64,000 bases of DNA. Origin: JAXLQL01 sp046331625. GTDB taxonomy: Bacteria; Acidobacteriota; Terriglobia; Bryobacterales; Bryobacteraceae. This document shows, piece by piece, positions 1 to 8,774 of the stretch (positions are counted from its first letter, which is position 1; each line of letters opens with the position of its first letter). The DNA lies in assembly GCA_046331625.1 (NCBI GenBank), contig JAXLQL010000002.1, positions 62,001-126,000 of the forward strand. Direction: 5' to 3'. The position numbers and the translations under genes are program-made. The notes under the pieces are model-generated. The model had not been told where the DNA came from and did not search any database. It worked only from the letters and a program-made list of their open reading frames with translations.

Positions 1-26
1 GACGGTCCGGAATTTGCCCTCCTTGG

Positions 27-846
27 TCAGGGTAGCGGGAGGCGGTAGTCGCGCTGCAAAATCGTTTCGGGCAAGGTGTTGATGAGGAGGAGGTTACGAC
101 TTTTTCGTGACACGGGATCGGTGTCCTCGAGTCCCGGAAGCAGCTCGGTGGTGGACTCGAGTTCCGCTTGTTCGGCTTTCGACAGCGCATTGAGGAAGTC
201 GAGTCCGGTGCGGCGCTCCACTTCGGCGATCGAGCATGCGAAGCGAGCAAGCGGCTCGGCGGGATTGTAGCCATTGGGAAGAACCGCGGCGAAGGCGTGG
301 AGGACCTGTCCGCGACCGGCAACGACCACCTTGAAGATCTGGCAGGGCACTGCGACTTGGTTGGCTCCGATGCGGACGTCGTCACGGCAGAAGATGGGTC
401 CGGTGAAGACGAGGGCGAAGTCCGTGGCGGCAGCAAGCTTGCGCACGGCTTTTTCAAGCAAGAGCCATTTTCCCGAGTTGAGCGCGGCGTTTTGCGGAAC
501 GGCGTTCGAGAGGAGGAAGGAATCGCGGATCGCGTCGTCGCTCCAAGCCATGACCGCGTGAGTAACCCGAGTTGCGGTAATCGGAATCGGAGGCTCCCGG
601 TTGCGAGAGGGCGGCGTCCCGGCGGAAGTGGCGCGGACGTTGCGCCTCGCCGTCGAGACGCTCAGGAGTGATCTCGTAAGCCGTCCACACGGGGACGCGG
701 AGCGAGGCACTGTGACAGAGGACAAATGCTGAGCGGATGGCCAGTTCCTGTCCGGGGAACTCGCAGGCGGGGAGGCCGAAGCGGTCCGGCTGGGCGAGTA
801 GGGCGTGAGCGGCGAGGACAAGGAGCGTTTGCGTGCGCACACTCAT
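27..846 (-). pseudogene. DNA/RNA non-specific endonuclease (NUC1 family), frame broken
   Basis: Two overlapping minus-strand frames together spell one secreted NUC1-type sugar-non-specific nuclease of about 272 residues. The first frame starts at 846 with a signal peptide (MSVRTQTLLVLAAHALLA) and carries the family pattern PRHFRRD and DYRNSGYSRGH, where the RGH histidine (codon 550-552) is the family's general base. The second frame continues with DSFLLSNAVPQ, which holds the asparagine expected to bind the metal, and with VFTGPIF, and ends at the TGA at 27-29. Skipping one base just after the RGH codon joins them. Seen: the motifs and the +1 break. Inferred: an extracellular nuclease either recently inactivated or affected by a sequence error. 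A perfect 7-bp palindrome lies just upstream (854-868). Confidence 0.75.
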
Positions 847-853
847 CTATCGG

Positions 854-868
854 AATGTTTGAAACATT
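854..868. promoter_or_regulatory. Palindrome upstream of the nuclease gene (possible operator)
   Basis: AATGTTT-G-AAACATT is a perfect inverted repeat with a one-base centre, 8 bases before the nuclease start codon at 846. Its AT-richness stands out from the surrounding GC-rich DNA. It could be a repressor site. No regulator can be assigned from the sequence. Confidence 0.3.
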
Positions 869-1002
869 TCTTTAGAGATTTGTTTGAATTAGCCGGCTGA
901 AATCGGATGGTCCACTCAGGGGCTCCGGCAGCCAGCACTGCGCGATTGGCTTACGAACTCTGAGAGGGCTTCGGGGATGAGCTTTGGGCACTTTCGTGTG
1001 GA

Positions 1003-1033
1003 GGGACTGAAGCCCCGCGCTGGCTCATAGCCC
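1003..1033. repeat. REP-like double-dyad element (copy 1)
   Basis: The sequence GGGACTGAAGCCCC followed by TGGCTCATAGCCC forms two short stems around a central TGAAG or TNATAG. The same two-dyad layout recurs at 55343-55378 and 55424-55457, in each case between genes. This copy lies between the nuclease gene and the glycosyltransferase-like gene. The remaining bases from 847 to 1046 hold nothing else I can support. Confidence 0.5.
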
Positions 1034-1046
1034 ACCCTGCATCCGC

Positions 1047-1820
1047 TCACCACATCACGCCGGACCTGCCATGCACCCCCTTCTGATGCGCCAAATATTC
1101 GCCCACCGGACTGTTCTCCACCACATGCATGTTCCCCGAAATTCCCTTCGCCAAATCCCGACGCGTGATCTCGGGATGCAGATCGAGCACGCGCTGAAAT
1201 TGGTAGCCATCATCCCATCGCGGATCCCGCCGGAATCTTCCGCTCACGAACCTCCTCATCACGAGCGACACGAACCGCCGCCCCCCCTCCCCTCGGAACC
1301 CCATCACGCCGGACTCCACCACCGCCCTCTTCGGACTCTTATGAATGAACAGCCGCGCGCGCCCAAACCACGAGCGCACCACCTCCTCATCCACGCGCTT
1401 GCGGAAGCGGCAATCGGAATCGAGCCAGATCACCGTGTGATCGTCGCCGAGCGAAGTCGCGTAGTCCACTGCCACCACCTTGCGAAACCAGCGCGACGCG
1501 TTCTTGTTCCACCACACGCTGGGGCAGCCCTCGTGATGCCCGCGAAACACGTCTGTCGCAGGACAATCGCACTCGCCCGCTTCGCCGCCGAGTTCCACGG
1601 GAATGATGTCGCGATTCGCCGCGAGCCACCGGGCCAGCACGGGGGATTCCTCGAGCTCGAACCGGCGCACGCGCGGGTGGCGGGTCTCGGCGCCTGCTCC
1701 GCCTTCAGCGCATAACAGCAGGTCGCCGGTGGAACGGGTCCTGAGGAACGACCGCACCAGGCGCTGCCCCGTGGCCTCATACATGTCCTTGCCGAACGAC
1801 GTCACCCATAGCAGCTTCAT
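1047..1820 (-). CDS. Glycosyltransferase-like protein
   Basis: A 257-residue soluble protein. It begins with a GT-A-like beta strand (MKLLWVTSFGKDMYEATG) and carries a DSD-type motif in IWLDSDCRF, where nucleotide-sugar transferases bind their metal. No signal peptide or membrane segment is present. The frame is open further upstream to 1937, but ATG at 1820 is preferred because AGGAG lies about 11 bases before it and homology-like sequence starts there. It diverges from glnA. No acceptor or donor can be named, and it may instead be a family member with another nucleotide-dependent role. Confidence 0.55.
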   Translation of the reverse strand: MKLLWVTSFGKDMYEATGQRLVRSFLRTRSTGDLLLCAEGGAGAETRHPRVRRFELEESPVLARWLAANRDIIPVELGGEAGECDCPATDVFRGHHEGCPSVWWNKNASRWFRKVVAVDYATSLGDDHTVIWLDSDCRFRKRVDEEVVRSWFGRARLFIHKSPKRAVVESGVMGFRGEGGRRFVSLVMRRFVSGRFRRDPRWDDGYQFQRVLDLHPEITRRDLAKGISGNMHVVENSPVGEYLAHQKGVHGRSGVMW

Positions 1821-1955
1821 CGGAATGCCAACTCCTGCATCGTCAACACGATCCCCACAGGCCACGCCACGCCGGCGAGGGCGATTACGAAACCGTATGG
1901 GGTCCATAAAATAATAAAGTGGCGCGGGCGCTGCCACAAGCGCGGAGTCGCCGGT

Positions 1956-1961
1956 TATAAT
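1956..1961 (+). promoter_or_regulatory. Putative -10 element upstream of glnA
   Basis: A perfect TATAAT sits 77 bases before the glnA start, in otherwise GC-rich sequence. The best -35 partner is a weak CTGCCA at 1931-1936 with a 19-base spacer. No sigma-54 type GG-N10-GC element was found. Confidence 0.4.
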
Positions 1962-2038
1962 CGGTCTTCGGTGGCCGTGCGGACGCGCCCGTCCAGCCCG
2001 CCGCCGAATCCGTCCACCTCGACCCAGTAAGGAGATAC

Positions 2039-3466
2039 ATGTCGAACGATCTACGCAATTTCCTGGCGCTCCCCTATGAGGAGCTGGAAGAACTGAATCT
2101 GAAGGCCAAGGAGCAGCGCAAGTCGCGCGTTGCCGCCGACCAGATCCAGGAAGAGCGGCTGAAGTACCTGACCGACACGAAGGGGATCAAGGCGGTCACC
2201 CTCATGTTCAGCGACCTCGAAGGCCGTCTGCACATGCTCGACTACGACAAGAAGTTCCTGTTGGGCTCCTACGGCAACCTTACCTTCGACGGTTCCTCGA
2301 TCCGCGGATTCACGGCGCAGCGCGAAAGCGACCTGCGCTTGGGGATCGACTGGGGTTCGTTCTACTGGGCGCCGGCCGACTTCTTCGGTCCGGGCAAGGT
2401 GCTGGTGTTCGGCGAAGTGATCGACAAAGACGGCTCGGCCTACAATGCCGACATCCGCGGCGTGCTGAAGGCGTACGCGGCTTCGCTCCACGCCAAGGAA
2501 GGCTACACGCTGAACGCGGCCAACGAAATCGAAGGGTTCCTGTTCAACGGGAAAGACGCCGAGCGGCGCTATCACGAAACGGGCAAGTTCGAATACGTCA
2601 ACACGGGCGGCTACTATCACTCGCTGCCGGGCGATCCGCTGCGCACATTCATCGACACGGTGGCCGAGGTGCAGCGCTCGATGGGCTTCCAGAACGAGAA
2701 GGACCCACTTTGAAGTTGCGCCTTCGCAGTTCAGAGATCAACTACGGCGGCAGTGGTTTCCGCGGCGGACCAGATCCAGCTCTGGCTGATCTGCCGCCCG
2801 CAGGTTGCCACGAGCATGGGCCTGACTGCCAGCTTCCTGCCCAAGCCCGTGGTGGGCGTCAACGGCAGCGGCATGCATACCAACGTTTCGGTGAGCAAGA
2901 ACGGCAAGAACATCTTCTGGGATCCGAAGGGCGAAGAGAAGCTGAGCAAGTTCGGCTGGTCATTCGTCGATCGCATTCTGACGCACGGCAACGACATTTG
3001 CCTGCTGCTCAACGCGAGCGTCAACGCCTATCGCCGTCTGGATCCGCACTTCGAAGCTCCGAACCAGATCATCGCTTCGCCGGTGGATCGCGGTTCGATG
3101 GTGCGCATCCCGATCGGCAACGAGCGCAGTTCACGCGTCGAGGTGCGTTCGGTGGGTCCTGACGCCAATCCTTACATGGTTATGCTCTCGGTGTTCAAGA
3201 CCGGGCTCGAAGGCAGCATCAGCAAGGAAAAGAACCTGCGCCAGGCCAAGCGCTATCTGCCTGACAACATCTATGACGCGCTGGCGAACTTCCGCGGCGC
3301 CGAATGGACCACTGCGCTTCTCGGTGAGGATGTGAAGGGCCGCTACGCCGACCTGAAGCAGGGTTCGGCCGATCGCTGTGCGCGCCTGCTCGGCACCATC
3401 GTGAAGGCGCAGGAAGTGCAGTTCCACCACGAGGTCTACAACCAGTACCTCTGGAATCAGTTCTAA
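2039..3466 (+). CDS. glnA: Glutamine synthetase, reading frame disturbed by three extra bases
   Basis: Makes glutamine from glutamate, ammonia and ATP. The frame opens with AAGGAG just before the ATG at 2039 and covers the N-terminal beta-grasp region, including LTFDGSSIRGF. It stops at a TGA at 2711-2713, then reopens in the same frame from about 2756 to the TAA ending at 3466, including NGSGMHTN (nucleotide and ammonia site) and the arginine-rich RNERSSRVEVR-like region. Between the two parts the conserved metal-site segment HFEVAPSQFEINYGG is readable only in shifted frames. Three single extra bases near 2705, 2733 and 2755 account for this and together restore the frame. The intact product would be about 475 residues, the normal length. 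Because the shifted segment is well conserved, base-insertion errors are at least as likely as loss of this usually essential gene. Confidence 0.85.
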
Positions 3467-3492
3467 GAGGGCGCGGAGTCTTCTCCGCCATG

Positions 3493-3532
3493 GCCCCGGG
3501 TCCCTTAAACAGGATCCGGGGCTTTTGTTTTT
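3493..3532 (+). terminator. Rho-independent terminator of glnA
   Basis: An 11-bp stem, GCCCCGGGTCC paired with GGATCCGGGGC (one G-T pair), closes an 8-base loop and is followed by TTTTGTTTTT. It starts 26 bases after the glnA stop codon. Confidence 0.85.
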
Positions 3533-3550
3533 GCGGCTATCTTGGTAGGG

Positions 3551-4336
3551 ATGAACTTCGCGGGCAAGAAGGCGGTAATCACGGGTGGGGCGAATGGGAT
3601 CGGAATGGCTTGCGCATCTGAGTTGGCTGCGCGGGGGGCGGAGACTTGGATCTTCGATCTCGAGCGCGAGAATCCGGAGGAGCAGGCAGCTTCGATCGGC
3701 GCGCGCGGATGCTCGGCTGACGTGACGAACCGCGCGTCGCTCGAGGCGGCGTTCGCGCAGTCCGGTGCGCCGGACATCGTGGTGGCCAATGCTGGAACCG
3801 CGGTGGTGAAGGGACTCGAGGAAACGTCGCGCGCCGAGTGGGATCGGGTGATTGCGATCAACTTGACTGGGCTCTACGAGACCGTGCAGATCGCAGCCGG
3901 GCTGATGAAGCCGCGGGGCGCGGGTGCGATCGTGTTGACGGCGTCCACGAATTCGTATGACGGCGAGGCGAACCTGATCGCGTACAACGCGTCAAAGGCA
4001 GGCGTGCTCGGGATTCTGCATACGGCGGCGAACGAGCTGGGTCCGCATGGGATTCGCATCAACGCGGTGTGCCCCGGTCTGATTCGGACGCGGCTCACGC
4101 GCGGGGCGTTCGAGTCGCCGGCGGTGCTGAAGGATTACTTTCGCGCGATTCCGCTGGGGCGCGGGGGGCGTCCGGAAGAGGTGGCGCAGACGGTGGCGTT
4201 TCTCGCGTCCGATTTGGCTTCGTACATCACAGGCGCGACGATTCTGGTGGATGGTGGGCAGATGTGCTGTAAGTTCGGCACGTGGAATGAGGAGTCCGCT
4301 GAGTTCGCCGGCGATCACTGGCGGCTGAAGGGCTGA
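3551..4336 (+). CDS. Short-chain dehydrogenase/reductase (SDR)
   Basis: A classical SDR of 261 residues that uses NAD(P)H on an unknown alcohol or ketone. The Rossmann motif TGGANGIG is at residues 11-18, NAG at 80-82, the catalytic serine in TASTNS near residue 132, and YNASK at 145-149. The closing segment GATILVDGGQMC matches the family's substrate end. ATG at 3551 is preferred over TTG at 3542 because it gives the usual short lead into the first strand. The acidic residue after the second strand (IFDLE) suggests NAD rather than NADP. It follows the glnA terminator and precedes the tannase gene by 28 bases, so those two may be co-transcribed. Confidence 0.85.
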   Translation: MNFAGKKAVITGGANGIGMACASELAARGAETWIFDLERENPEEQAASIGARGCSADVTNRASLEAAFAQSGAPDIVVANAGTAVVKGLEETSRAEWDRVIAINLTGLYETVQIAAGLMKPRGAGAIVLTASTNSYDGEANLIAYNASKAGVLGILHTAANELGPHGIRINAVCPGLIRTRLTRGAFESPAVLKDYFRAIPLGRGGRPEEVAQTVAFLASDLASYITGATILVDGGQMCCKFGTWNEESAEFAGDHWRLKG

Positions 4337-4364
4337 CGCTGCCCACGCGTGTTATTCTCGGGCG

Positions 4365-5849
4365 ATGAAACGGCTCTGCCAGTCGCTCGCATTTGCGACG
4401 TGTTGCTTCGCTGCGGGTGACTGCGCCAAGCTTACCGCGCTTGCGATTCCGCACGTGACGATCGAATCCGCGGAGATTTCCAAAGCGGGCGCGGTTGAGT
4501 CGTGCAAGGTGAAAACGGTGGCGCGCCCGGTAGCGGACTCCGAGATCCACATCGAAGTCTGGATGCCGGCCTCAGGGTGGAACGGGAAATTCCTCGGCAC
4601 TGGCAACGGCGGATACTCGAGCGCCATGACCACGCCGATGATGACGCGCGCGGTGGAAGACGGCTACGCCACCGCGGGACACGACACCGGACACACGGGC
4701 GGCGACCTGCGATTCGGCTTCGGGCATCCCGAGAAGGTGAAAGACTACGCGTTCCGCGCCGTACATACCATGACCGCGGTGGCGAAGCTCGTGGTGCATG
4801 CCTACCTGGGCCGCTTTCCGGATCACGCCTACTTTTCGAGTTGCTCGGCGGGCGGACATCAGGCGCTATCGGAAGTGCAGCGATACCCGGAAGATTATGA
4901 CGGCGTGATCGCCGGTGCGCCCGCGAACAATCGGCTCCGGCAGACGTTCGGATTCATCTGGTCATGGCGCGCGCTGCATGATGACGCGGGTGCGCCGCTC
5001 GTGACCGCCGATCAACTGCGGATGGTGACCACGGCCGCCGTGGAAGCCTGCGACGGCGCAGACGGCGTGCGCGACGGGCTCATCGACGATCCGCGCCGAT
5101 GCGGTTTCGACGCTGGTTCGCTCGCGTGCGACCGGCCCGGTGCACCCGCTGCGCCGCGCTGCCTGTCGCAACCGCAGATCGAAGGGATTCGCAAGGTGTG
5201 GGCCGGACTGCGGAGTCCGCGTAACGGCGAGCGGATTTTCGCGGGATTTCCGAAAGGCACCGAAGCGTTCGGCGATGCACCGCAGCAGAGCTGGCGAGCA
5301 TACCTGCTCGATCCGGCCGAGCCCATGCGCGCCGAAGCGCTCCGCTATTTCCTGTTTCACGATCCCGCGTGGGACTGGCGTACGGTCGACTATGATCGTG
5401 ATCTCGCGTTCGCCGATCGCGAACTCAGCTTCATGAATGCAACCGCGAAAGACCTGTCGCCGTTCGCGGCGCGCGGTGGCAAGCTCTTGCTGTATGCGGG
5501 ATGGTCAGACCCGATCGTGCCCGCCGAAGACACGATCGCTTACTACGACGCGGTGACCAAGGCGATGGGCGGCGCGCAGAAGACGCAGGCGTTCGCGCGG
5601 CTGTTCGTGGCGCCGGGAATGGCGCATTGCGCGGGTGGTCCGGGACCGAACCAGTTCGACTCGCTGGGCGCGATGGATCGCTGGGTGACTCGTGGTGAAG
5701 CGCCGCAGAAACTGATCGCATCGCACACGACCGCGGGCAAGGTGGATCGCACGCGCCCGCTGTGTCCGTATCCGATGGTGGCGCGGTATCGCGGTAGCGG
5801 CAGCACCGGCGATGCCGCCAACTTCACCTGTGTTGCGCCGCCCAAATAG
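4365..5849 (+). CDS. Secreted tannase/feruloyl esterase family protein
   Basis: A 494-residue serine esterase that probably cleaves plant phenolic esters outside the inner membrane. It starts with a signal-like segment (MKRLCQSLAFATCCFAAG). The nucleophile serine is in SSCSAGG at residue 161. The acid is in GWSDP and the histidine in GMAHCAGG. Cysteines directly precede the serine and follow the histidine, giving the CS-D-HC pattern of this family, in which a disulfide ties the two ends of the triad. Length matches the family. It lies 28 bases after the SDR gene and one base before the next gene, so it is probably in an operon. The exact ester cannot be told. Confidence 0.88.
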   Translation: MKRLCQSLAFATCCFAAGDCAKLTALAIPHVTIESAEISKAGAVESCKVKTVARPVADSEIHIEVWMPASGWNGKFLGTGNGGYSSAMTTPMMTRAVEDGYATAGHDTGHTGGDLRFGFGHPEKVKDYAFRAVHTMTAVAKLVVHAYLGRFPDHAYFSSCSAGGHQALSEVQRYPEDYDGVIAGAPANNRLRQTFGFIWSWRALHDDAGAPLVTADQLRMVTTAAVEACDGADGVRDGLIDDPRRCGFDAGSLACDRPGAPAAPRCLSQPQIEGIRKVWAGLRSPRNGERIFAGFPKGTEAFGDAPQQSWRAYLLDPAEPMRAEALRYFLFHDPAWDWRTVDYDRDLAFADRELSFMNATAKDLSPFAARGGKLLLYAGWSDPIVPAEDTIAYYDAVTKAMGGAQKTQAFARLFVAPGMAHCAGGPGPNQFDSLGAMDRWVTRGEAPQKLIASHTTAGKVDRTRPLCPYPMVARYRGSGSTGDAANFTCVAPPK

Positions 5850-5850
5850 T

Positions 5851-6528
5851 ATGGATCACCAAGTGCGCTGGATCTATCGAGTAGGCGGGATGGCCGCGCT
5901 GGCTATTGGAGTTGGATACGTGGCGATCATCGGCCTTTACGTTCCGATGGGTGCGCCTCCGCACGGAGCAGAAGCGCGGCTTGCCTACATTGCGGGACAC
6001 ACCAATGCGTGGTGGGCGATCCTCTGGCTGTCTGTGCTGACGGACCTGCTGTTTCTGCCGCTGGCACTGGCGCTGTATGAGGCGCTGCATGCGGTGCACC
6101 GGCATGCGATGATGCTCGCGGCAATCGCCATGGCTCTGTTCGTGGTGCTGGACTTGGCGCTCACATGGACGAATTACGCGGTGCTGATCGAGCTTTCTGG
6201 GCGCTACGCGGACGCTGGAACGAGGTCCACGGTGGTGGCGATGGCGGCGTATCCGGCGCAGGTTGTCGAGTCAAACCTCTTGTTCGTCTACAACACACTC
6301 ACGCTCGCGGTTGGGATCCTCATCGCCGGCGCCGTGATGCTCCGCGGTGTGTTTTGCAACGCTGTGGCGTGGGTGGGGGTTGCGACGGGTGTGCTCGGAA
6401 TCATATCGGTGGTGGGACCCGTCTTTGCGCCGGCGTTGAGTGCTGCCGTGGTGGTGACGTCGACACTGACTACCGTGTGGACCCTGATGATCGGGGTCCG
6501 GTTGCTGCGGCTCCAGGCGGCGCCATGA
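5851..6528 (+). CDS. DUF4386-like integral membrane protein
   Basis: A 225-residue protein with about six hydrophobic segments, the first at AALAIGVGYVAIIGLYV and the last at VVVTSTLTTVWTLMIGV. The pattern resembles DUF4386 membrane proteins, which have no known function. ATG at 5851 follows the tannase stop with a one-base gap. An upstream start in the same frame at 5812 would overlap the tannase gene and adds a non-hydrophobic stretch, so it was not used. Its stop overlaps the start of the next small ORF in an ATGA junction. Confidence 0.65.
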   Translation: MDHQVRWIYRVGGMAALAIGVGYVAIIGLYVPMGAPPHGAEARLAYIAGHTNAWWAILWLSVLTDLLFLPLALALYEALHAVHRHAMMLAAIAMALFVVLDLALTWTNYAVLIELSGRYADAGTRSTVVAMAAYPAQVVESNLLFVYNTLTLAVGILIAGAVMLRGVFCNAVAWVGVATGVLGIISVVGPVFAPALSAAVVVTSTLTTVWTLMIGVRLLRLQAAP

Positions 6529-6752
6529 TCGGCCTCGACGAGTTGCGCCGCCTCTGGCCGCACCGCGAGCACGAGTCAAACTGGTTTCGGGCCGCGATCT
6601 GCCGGCTCGGATTTCATCGCTGGTACCGGCTCGAGGTGCCCGTGCCGAAAGCGATACTCTCGTGTTCCTTCTGCCTGTCGTGTTCCGAGGTGAAGGTCCA
6701 CGGCTCCAGGCCCGATCAGCGGAGCTTTGGAATCGCATCGAGAGCGCGCTGA
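6525..6752 (+). CDS. Small cysteine-rich hypothetical protein
   Basis: A 75-residue ORF whose ATG overlaps the preceding stop (ATGA), which favours translational coupling. It contains CRLGFHRWYRLEV and then CSFCLSC. The cysteine pairs suggest a small zinc-binding fold, but no family is recognised. Its 3' end overlaps the end of the convergent hydrolase gene by 37 bases. It could be a chance ORF. The overlap start and the cysteine spacing are the only support. Confidence 0.4.
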   Translation: MIGLDELRRLWPHREHESNWFRAAICRLGFHRWYRLEVPVPKAILSCSFCLSCSEVKVHGSRPDQRSFGIASRAR

Positions 6753-7666
6753 TCCACCGGACCGAGCCGCAACTGCTCCTGCAACCACGCCACTCGATCA
6801 GTGCGCGCTTTGGCATCGAGTTCATGGCCGGCGTCGTAGAACTCGAGCCGCTTGGGCTCTTTAAAATAAGTGAAAGTCTTGCGCACGATGTGCTCGGAAA
6901 GCGGCTTGTCGAGCCGGCCGTTCTGTAGGAAGATCGCCGCTGGCGCGGATCTTGCCGCAAAGCCCGAGACCTCGGCGGTGGGGAACTTGTCGAAGTACTC
7001 GCCGATCCACGCTTCGCCTTTGGATTTGCGCATCGTTACCATCGTTGGATTCTCGTCGTCGTAGATGTAGTCGCGAAGAGAGTACGTGTTGGCCATGAGC
7101 ACGAAAGACTGGATGCGTTTCTCGACTGCGGCCAACTGCGCTCCGACGCCGGCGTTGAAGCTGTGCCCGACGTAGGCGACGCGGCGGGAGTCCGTATCGG
7201 TGCGCGCCAAGAGCAGATCGAGCGCGCGGCGCCACTCGCGCGCCATTTGGATCGCAGCGGTCACTCCTTGCCCATTCATCGGATCGGCGTCTTCCACCAC
7301 GCCGGGCCGCACCAATGGGGCATCGAGAAGAAGGCAAACCGAGCCTGCTTTCGCCAGGATCACGGCTTCCTCCAGGAACTCGCCGCGATGCCTCATTGGC
7401 GAGCCCGCCATCATCCAGTGTCCGAAAAGAATCACCGGGAACTTGCCCTTGCGCGCGGGCGTGACGAGGGTTCCGGGCACGCGGCCGGCGACGGGACTGG
7501 CGAACGAAAAGTCGTAGACTTTGACCTTGGGCTGCGGTGCGTCGGGGCTCACACTCAGCGCGGGTGCGGGGCCGGCGCCGTTTTCGAAGAGCTTCGCGAG
7601 GTCCGCGAATGGGACCTCGGCGAGTGCGGCTCCGGCGGCAATGCAGAAGAGGAGCGTCCACTTCAC
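6716..7666 (-). CDS. Secreted alpha/beta hydrolase
   Basis: About 316 residues with a signal peptide (KWTLLFCIAAGAALA) and an alpha/beta-hydrolase core. FPVILFGHWM forms the oxyanion side, YVGHSFNAG holds the nucleophile serine, FLQNGRLD the acid and YDAGHELD the histidine. It resembles dipeptidyl-peptidase-like or acyl esterases of the secreted type. GTG at 7666 is chosen because it directly starts the signal peptide. The frame is open to 7837, but that extension is arginine-rich and unlike a leader. The substrate is unknown. It diverges from the secreted repeat protein gene at 7940. The 273 bases between them show no clear promoter. Confidence 0.75.
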   Translation of the reverse strand: MKWTLLFCIAAGAALAEVPFADLAKLFENGAGPAPALSVSPDAPQPKVKVYDFSFASPVAGRVPGTLVTPARKGKFPVILFGHWMMAGSPMRHRGEFLEEAVILAKAGSVCLLLDAPLVRPGVVEDADPMNGQGVTAAIQMAREWRRALDLLLARTDTDSRRVAYVGHSFNAGVGAQLAAVEKRIQSFVLMANTYSLRDYIYDDENPTMVTMRKSKGEAWIGEYFDKFPTAEVSGFAARSAPAAIFLQNGRLDKPLSEHIVRKTFTYFKEPKRLEFYDAGHELDAKARTDRVAWLQEQLRLGPVDQRALDAIPKLR

Positions 7667-7939
7667 ATGGGCATTGTCGCAAAGCGGGAGTTGGGCGCGA
7701 CTCGCCGAGTGAGACCGAACTTTCTGAGCAACCTGCACGGCTTGCCTCGAGGGACTGATGCGGCATCTGCCGCCCCACGCCCGAGCGGCGATGAACGGCC
7801 ACACTACTCGGCTCCATTTCCGCCGCCGCCTCATCATTGCCTCCCGGGCCTCCGCAAAACAATCGCCGGATTGAATCCATCCGCCCCCCGCCTCCGTAAG
7901 GTCTAACGTCAGCCCGTTCGAAGAAAGGAAACCAATCCC

Positions 7940-8752
7940 GTGTATCGCTCTGCTATTCGTGTGTCTCTACTGGCCTTGCTCGCCGGCGCCGCCGCCGTGG
8001 AGGCGCAAACGTGCACCAACGCCACGTTGAAGAACAACTATTCGTTTACCTCGTCCGGCGTGACGTTCGCCGACTCGGGCCTGCCTGCGCCGCTCATCGG
8101 CGAGTTCGCCAGCCAAGGCACGGCCACCTATGACGGCCAAGGCAAAGTGGTGCTCACCGCGGTGGCGAGCTTCAACGGAATTCCCCAACCGATCCCGGCC
8201 GTCAACGGCACTTACTCCGTCAACGGAGACTGCACGTTCGTCTCGAAGCTCGACAACGGGGCCACGTTCCACGGCGTGATCGTCAACGCGGCTCGCGAGC
8301 TCTTCGTGCAGCAGACCAATGCCGGTACGTCGCTCATCGGCTCGGCGAAGCTCATTGAGCCCAAGGGGACGCTCGAAGCCGGATTCCGCGAAGCACCCTG
8401 CCAGGCAAAGAACTTGACTGGCGTCTTCGGAGTTCGCGCTTCCGGCAAGATTGGACCGCCGCTGCCCGGGCGGCCGGAAGTGGTCCCGCAGATCCGCGTG
8501 GGTACGGCGGAGTTTTCTGCCGACGGATCGTTCGTGCTCAACTCCCTGGTCAACACGAACGGCGTGGTGGAAAGCGACATTCAGCGCTCCACTGGCACCT
8601 ACACATTGGACGGGTGCCGCATCAAGGTCTTTCTCAACTTGAGCGTCGGGCTGCCGTTCGAAGGCGTGCTTGCCGACGCCGGACGCGAATTCACGCTCGT
8701 CGAAGCGATTCCCGGTACCACGATGCTGGTCACGGGCAAGGTACTGCAGTAA
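7940..8752 (+). CDS. Secreted acidobacterial-type hypothetical protein with two related halves
   Basis: A 270-residue exported protein with signal peptide MYRSAIRVSLLALLAGAAAVEAQ. Two halves begin alike: CTNATLKNNYSFTSSG near residue 26 and CQAKNLTGVFGVRASG near residue 154. Both then run into G-rich beta-strand sequence ending in an NGTYSVNGDC or STGTYTLDGC motif, so an internal duplication is likely. GTG at 7940 has AAAGGAA about 10 bases upstream. Such proteins are common in Solibacter-like genomes and have no assigned role. It stands 22 bases before the GNAT-like gene but may be a separate unit. Confidence 0.7.
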   Translation: MYRSAIRVSLLALLAGAAAVEAQTCTNATLKNNYSFTSSGVTFADSGLPAPLIGEFASQGTATYDGQGKVVLTAVASFNGIPQPIPAVNGTYSVNGDCTFVSKLDNGATFHGVIVNAARELFVQQTNAGTSLIGSAKLIEPKGTLEAGFREAPCQAKNLTGVFGVRASGKIGPPLPGRPEVVPQIRVGTAEFSADGSFVLNSLVNTNGVVESDIQRSTGTYTLDGCRIKVFLNLSVGLPFEGVLADAGREFTLVEAIPGTTMLVTGKVLQ

Positions 8753-8774
8753 CGCGGCGGAACGGAGGCGCTCC

